17,176 nucleotides of DNA from Candidatus Hydrogenedentota bacterium (lineage in GTDB: Bacteria > Hydrogenedentota > Hydrogenedentia > Hydrogenedentales > CAITNO01). Shown one piece after another: positions 13,736-17,176 of this stretch. Location of the stretch: assembly GCA_903822375.1 (NCBI GenBank), contig CAIJOU010000027.1:1-17176 (forward strand), read 5' to 3'. The number at the start of each line of letters is the position of its first letter. Within the stretch, counting starts at the first letter, position 1. The notes below the pieces were generated by a model. The model made no database searches. It saw only the letters and a list, made by a program, of their open reading frames with translations, and was not told where the DNA came from. Made by a program: the position numbers and the translations under genes.

Positions 13736-13905
13736 TCATAATTCAGCCTCTTCACGAAATACACCCTGCCATACGTGTGTTCATCAATATACGAATGTAC
13801 GAAAAAGGTCTCGGTGAGGAGTGTGTCAAACGCTGAAGTAGACGATGTAAGCGCATATGCAGGTCCGTAAGCCATGCAGGGGATACTTCTTGGAAACCGA
13901 AGGTC
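13736..13905. other. Spacer with no recognised content
   Basis: 170 relatively AT-rich bases between the terminator and the next promoter. I see no gene and no strong inverted repeat. Confidence 0.5.
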
Positions 13906-13934
13906 TTGACATATCAGACGATATTTGTCAAAAT
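13906..13934 (+). promoter_or_regulatory. Promoter of the secreted repeat protein gene with overlapping inverted repeat
   Basis: TTGACA at 13906-13911, a 17-base spacer and CAAAAT at 13929-13934. TTGACA is mirrored by TGTCAA at 13926-13931, which overlaps the -10 box, so a dimeric regulator could bind across the promoter. The leader to the ATG at 14046 is about 105 bases. Confidence 0.55.
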
Positions 13935-14045
13935 CTGAGTGTTATTCTGTGATTAGTGCGCAAAAGTGGCGCAGGCCTTCTGTGAACCGCTGTTGGCTCA
14001 TGGGCTGTCGCGTCCGAAATGTTCATCGAACAGAAGGGCAGACCT

Positions 14046-15197
14046 ATGAAACGCTTGCTTGTGATGATACTGGGAACGCTCCTGCTTTTGCTGGGTTCAA
14101 CGGCCGTGGCCTCTCCCGGAAACGTGGTTTTGCTGGGCACCACCCTTCTGGCCGTGCCGCCTCCTACGGTTAGCGTTACCGTGGCCCATGCCGGAGCGGG
14201 CGCGGGCACGACGACGCCGGATATCGGAGTCTATCCGATGGTTGTCGGTGCCCCCGTTACACTGAGCGCCTTCCCAAATCTCGGTAGCTACTTTGGCGGA
14301 TGGGTGGTGGATGTCGGCGGCTCTCCGGTGCTCACCGAAAATCTTTATGTGCTGAGTTCAACGGTTCCAGGCGTGGACGTCAGGGCAACGGCCACTTTCA
14401 CGACTTCCGGTTTCACACTCAAGACGGACACCCGCGGTGACGGGGCCGTTGACCCACCCGCAGGCAACTATAACTTCTCCTCCGGACTGACTGTGCTGCT
14501 GACCGCCACGGCAAGCGGTTTGCTGCCCTTCAGTCATTGGGAAAACGGAACCGGCGCGAATCTTGGGAGCACCAATCCGCTCAGCGTCACCATGGATTCG
14601 GATCAGGCCAGAACCGCCGTCTTTGCGGTCCCCATTACGGGTGGTATTGTCATCAACGGCAATCGTTCCACAACGAATGTGACTGCCGTGACACTTGCGT
14701 TGACCTGGGCCGGAGGAAACGGTGCCGGGGTGACGCGCATGCGGTTCAGCGATGACGGTGCCCACTGGTCCCTCTGGGAGCCTGTGAATGCCACGCGCGA
14801 CTACACGCTTCCCAGCGGGGAAGGCTACAGGACGGTGCGGGTGCAATACCGCGACGTGGACGGCAACTATTCCGCCGCGTTCAGCGACTACATCCGGCTG
14901 GACAAGACACCGCCCACGGGAACCATCACCATTAACAACGGCGCTTCGGTCACGTACAGTCCCGGGGTGTTGCTGAATCTGACCTCAAACGATGGAACCG
15001 GGTCAGGCGTCGCCCGGATGCGCTTCAGCGATGACGGTGCCCATTGGTCCCCTTGGGAGACGTTTGCGACATCCCGGCCCTACACCCTTCCCGCGTCAAG
15101 CGGGCACCACACGGTGCGCGTGCAGTACCGCGACGCAGCAGGCAACTCCTCCGTCGCGTACAATGATTACATCAATTTGCTGATCCCAGGGAAGTAA
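14046..15197 (+). CDS. Secreted repeat protein: InlB-like B-repeats and two Ig-like repeats
   Basis: A 383-residue exported protein with a clear signal peptide (MKRLLVMILGTLLLLLGSTAVAS, cleavage likely near residue 22). Residues ~40-120 and ~121-196 look like divergent InlB B-repeats: FGGWVVDVGG...VRATATF and PFSHWENGTGANLGSTNPLS...RTAVF. Residues 197-288 and 291-380 are two copies of a ~90-residue beta-sandwich-type repeat, each with RMRFSDDGAHWS-x-WE, YTLP, TVRVQYRD and a final DYI; the first ends in LDKTPP, a linker common between such domains. There is no catalytic motif, LPxTG or recognisable C-terminal sorting tag; the chain ends soon after the last repeat. Such proteins are usually surface adhesins or binding modules. 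The start at 14046 has AAGGG at 14034-14038; an in-frame ATG at 14019 would put residues before the signal peptide. A terminator follows. Confidence 0.75.
   Translation: MKRLLVMILGTLLLLLGSTAVASPGNVVLLGTTLLAVPPPTVSVTVAHAGAGAGTTTPDIGVYPMVVGAPVTLSAFPNLGSYFGGWVVDVGGSPVLTENLYVLSSTVPGVDVRATATFTTSGFTLKTDTRGDGAVDPPAGNYNFSSGLTVLLTATASGLLPFSHWENGTGANLGSTNPLSVTMDSDQARTAVFAVPITGGIVINGNRSTTNVTAVTLALTWAGGNGAGVTRMRFSDDGAHWSLWEPVNATRDYTLPSGEGYRTVRVQYRDVDGNYSAAFSDYIRLDKTPPTGTITINNGASVTYSPGVLLNLTSNDGTGSGVARMRFSDDGAHWSPWETFATSRPYTLPASSGHHTVRVQYRDAAGNSSVAYNDYINLLIPGK
14739..15059 (+). repeat. Tandem duplication inside the secreted repeat protein gene
   Basis: 14739-14780 and 15018-15059 match at 38 of 42 bases, including 20 identical bases (TTCAGCGATGACGGTGCCCA). 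The period is 279 bases (93 codons), so the two protein repeats come from a duplication in frame; conservation is strongest at the RMRFSDDGAHWS core. Confidence 0.8.
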
Positions 15198-15214
15198 CGT
15201 GTATTGAGTACCCT

Positions 15215-15253
15215 GCCCCGGTCGGCAATACGTCGGCCGGGGCTTCTGTTTGT
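15215..15253 (+). terminator. Intrinsic terminator of the secreted repeat protein gene
   Basis: GCCCCGGTCGGC (15215-15226), loop AATAC, GTCGGCCGGGGC (15232-15243): 12 pairs with two wobbles, followed by TTCTGTTTGT. It starts 18 bases after the stop codon. Confidence 0.75.
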
Positions 15254-15374
15254 GTGTTAGTCCTTCTGGAGGTACGGTCACCGCGCGAACCCGCCGTCCG
15301 GCGTGCCCTGCACAGGCCGTTACAGGCGGCACGCAGACAGATATCCTCCGGTCTCGTCCGCGATTTTCACCTCT

Positions 15375-17048
15375 TTAACGGTGGGCCCTTCGCCACAATG
15401 CCGCGTACTGCGGCAGCGACACCGGCACGTATTCCGGGCAAAGTTGTCGCACCACTTCGACGATATCAGCCGGGTTGTAGGCCCAGCTCAACGCCATAAC
15501 CTGCATGAAAGCGGGCCTTTCCAAAGGGGTATTCGCTTTAATCTCACTGACGAGCCAGTCGATCTGCTTTTCTTTTGGGAGCGCCGCATAGTCGGCGGGC
15601 CAGCGGGTGAGGATGTGTGACACCATCACATCGCGCGCACCGGCCAGCGTGTACGTGGCGTTGGCCGCGGTGAGTCCGTCATCCCTTCCCATCCCCGGCA
15701 TGATGAGCGCAACCTGCGGCACCCCTTCGGCAAAGCGGCGCATTACGGGCTCGCGCGCGGCGCGGTCATCTGGTTTCCAGGAGTCGGTGTACAGTCCAAG
15801 TTCGGCAAAGCCCAGCCGGCCCATGAGTTCGGCGGTGATGCGCAGGTATTCCCTCCACGCAGCATCGGGGTCGGCCGTGCGCGCCATGAAATTGCGGAAG
15901 GGGTGCGTGTAGCCCGCACCCGAGATGGCAGCAAAGAGCCGGTCGTTGGGCGTGGCCGTTTGCAGGTAATACGCCGCCACGGGCGGCATCAGTTCTGCCG
16001 CGCACAACCCGAGCCCCCAGCCGATGGGCACGCTGCCCCGCTTTGGATCGGCCCATACCCCAGTCTGGCGCGTTTCCAGGTAGCAGGGGGCATCGCCTGA
16101 TTCCACAACATTGAATGCGATATAGATCCGCGACGGGTCAAGCCCGGGCGGCGGTTCTTCACTGCGCGCGCGCTGCGCTTTGGCCAGCGGCGCAAAGTCG
16201 ACCTTTACTCCGGACAACAGCGAGCAGTTCGTCAGCCAGTCGGAGACCACGGTGATCTTTCCATATTCACCGGCGAGGCCGACGCCGTCGTATTCGCCAA
16301 TCCCTGAATCCGGCCCGCTGCACCAAAACCCGAGCACGGGCACATTGGGCGGGGCGGCAGCCATCACCCTTTCAGCCAAACTGCGCTCGCGCCCGGCCGC
16401 CTCGGCGTCCCTGTCTTTGTCGGTAATCCAGAACGTGAACACGCGGTGACGCACAAGATAATCGCGCAGGCCGCTCATCTTCGGGTCGGGATAGAGACAG
16501 GCGAGCACGCGCGGGTTCATCCTCGGCCAAAGTTCGGCGAAGGCCCATTCGTAGGCGTCGGCCGCGCTTTTCCACCGTCCGCGCAGGTCCTCAACGGGCT
16601 TGCCCGGCGCCAGCGTGCCTGCGAGTTCCCCCGTGGTCACGATGCCGCGGTTCAACGAGGCGAGCATGGTGCCGAGGTTGATGGTGTCGGGCAGCGCGGG
16701 GTCGTAAACATAGACGCGGTCAAACGCCTCGGCGTGGGACGTGAAGAAGGCGTCCGGCGTCAGCGTGCGCACGCCGCGCAAATGACCGCACTCTGTCAAT
16801 CGGTCGCGCCAGAACAGGTCGCTCTGTGACAGCAGCAGAAAGACGGACGCCTCTTCGCCCGCGTTCACCAGCCCCTGCAGCGTGATGGCGGCGAGCCGCA
16901 TCTCCGGTGTTGCGTCGCGAAGGTCTACCACCTCAACCACCGCCGCAGGCGGTGATGACGGGGGGAACAGCAGCCGCGCCTCATCGCTCCATGCGGGGAA
17001 AGCGATGCACGCAAGCAGAAGCGGGCAAAAGCGGCGAAACAGCGGCAT
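15375..17048 (-). CDS. GxGYxYP domain secreted protein (putative glycoside hydrolase)
   Basis: A 557-residue protein with a signal peptide (MPLFRRFCPLLLACIAFPAWS, cleavage near residue 21). VVEVVDLRDATPEMRLAAITLQGLVN near residues 37-62 is the usual opening of the N-terminal GxGYxYP-associated domain, and SGAGYTHPFRNFM at 376-388 is a variant of the naming motif (His in place of the second Tyr). PIGWGLGLCAAELMPPVAAYY precedes it, as in the family. GxGYxYP proteins are thought to act on carbohydrates because of their fold and gene neighbours, but no activity is firmly known to me. The start at 17048 has GGAAGG eight bases upstream and is followed by a proper leader; an in-frame extension to 17132 would overlap the gene before it. 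The preceding gene on this strand stops 31 bases upstream, which suggests an operon. It converges on the repeat-protein gene. Confidence 0.83.
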   Translation of the reverse strand: MPLFRRFCPLLLACIAFPAWSDEARLLFPPSSPPAAVVEVVDLRDATPEMRLAAITLQGLVNAGEEASVFLLLSQSDLFWRDRLTECGHLRGVRTLTPDAFFTSHAEAFDRVYVYDPALPDTINLGTMLASLNRGIVTTGELAGTLAPGKPVEDLRGRWKSAADAYEWAFAELWPRMNPRVLACLYPDPKMSGLRDYLVRHRVFTFWITDKDRDAEAAGRERSLAERVMAAAPPNVPVLGFWCSGPDSGIGEYDGVGLAGEYGKITVVSDWLTNCSLLSGVKVDFAPLAKAQRARSEEPPPGLDPSRIYIAFNVVESGDAPCYLETRQTGVWADPKRGSVPIGWGLGLCAAELMPPVAAYYLQTATPNDRLFAAISGAGYTHPFRNFMARTADPDAAWREYLRITAELMGRLGFAELGLYTDSWKPDDRAAREPVMRRFAEGVPQVALIMPGMGRDDGLTAANATYTLAGARDVMVSHILTRWPADYAALPKEKQIDWLVSEIKANTPLERPAFMQVMALSWAYNPADIVEVVRQLCPEYVPVSLPQYAALWRRAHR

Positions 17049-17079
17049 GGCGAACACCTTCCGGTCTGCGGAGGACCTT

Positions 17080-17176
17080 CTATTTCTTCGGAATGATAAT
17101 GGAATGTTTTGACGCGCTGCTGTTCCCGGCATTGTCGGTCAGCTTAAGGGTCAGTTCGTGCGTGCCGGGAGCCAAA
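17080..17176 (-). CDS. C-terminal end of an extracellular Ig-like-domain protein (5' truncated by window)
   Basis: Reading the minus strand from the window edge gives an open frame of 31 residues ending in TAG at 17082-17080: APGTHELTLKLTDNAGNSSA is its recognisable core. GTHELTLKLTDNAGN is the closing strand pair of a bacterial Ig-like domain (the GTHTLTLTATDNAGN type), so the gene very likely encodes a secreted or surface protein with beta-sandwich repeats. It stops 31 bases before the start of the GxGYxYP gene on the same strand and is probably cotranscribed with it. It is too short for further identification. Confidence 0.6.
   Translation of the reverse strand, partial: LAPGTHELTLKLTDNAGNSSASKHSIIIPKK

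Noticed and set aside
13511..13741. 76-codon frame with a protein-like start (MSKLTVEDIDRLRGL from 13529)
   Set aside because: No ribosome binding site, low-complexity end, and it runs through three hairpins and the terminator stem; more likely part of a non-coding RNA.
13122..14018. Possible CRISPR array, retron or known housekeeping RNA in the repeat-rich spacer
   Set aside because: No regularly spaced direct repeats, no reverse transcriptase or Cas gene nearby, and none of the sequence marks of tmRNA, RNase P RNA, 6S or SRP RNA.

Overview
The window looks like one chromosomal stretch from a GC-rich, free-living, Gram-negative-type heterotroph of the planctomycete, Lentisphaerae or Candidatus Hydrogenedentota kind. 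This is an inference. It rests on secreted carbohydrate-active enzymes side by side with a Tat-exported sulfatase, a ceramidase-like protein, a uroporphyrinogen-decarboxylase-like protein of the corrinoid type, a lysine-rich HU-like protein, a GxGYxYP protein and leucine-rich-repeat and InlB-like secreted proteins. No rRNA, tRNA or phylogenetic marker is present to settle it. No transposase, integrase, phage gene or CRISPR array was found.

Layout, left to right. The 3' end of an RlpA-like cell-envelope gene (2-193, +) is followed by a GC hairpin, a good sigma70-type promoter and a Smg/DUF494 gene (374-832, +). This converges on a URO-D-like gene (846-2096, -), which diverges from a membrane-anchored ceramidase-like gene (2184-3740, +). 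The ceramidase gene converges on a two-gene operon (-): a Tat/lipoprotein sulfatase (6253-4868) whose stop codon overlaps the start of a GH10 xylanase lipoprotein (4871-3753). Divergent from the sulfatase, across a spacer holding a ~96-bp palindromic repeat, is a GH106-like glycosidase (6544-8766, +). Xylanase, sulfatase and GH106-like enzyme together suggest a small locus for taking apart a sulfated hemicellulose- or rhamnose-type polysaccharide outside the cytoplasm.

The stretch 8767-10680 is visibly less GC-rich. It holds a REP-like hairpin, a secreted leucine-rich-repeat protein broken by one frameshift (8990-10187), a degenerate second hairpin copy and a compact terminator. Then follow a HU-like gene (10682-10996) with a perfect TTGACA -35 box and a textbook terminator, a CitMHS/NhaD-like sodium:proton antiporter (11151-12575) and a stand-alone CheY-like receiver (12687-13121).

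The region 13122-14045 encodes no convincing protein. Its centre has a strong promoter (13342-13370), about 290 bases rich in inverted repeats, and a 17-bp terminator stem with a pyrimidine-only loop and a T tract (13660-13735). This reads as a self-contained transcription unit of about 360 nt for a structured non-coding RNA that I do not recognise, and is the best candidate in the window for something undescribed. A second promoter with an overlapping TTGACA/TGTCAA inverted repeat follows and drives a secreted repeat protein (14046-15197, +). That gene converges on a GxGYxYP secreted protein (15375-17048, -). The last bases hold the 3' end of another extracellular protein gene (17080-17176, -), probably in the same operon.
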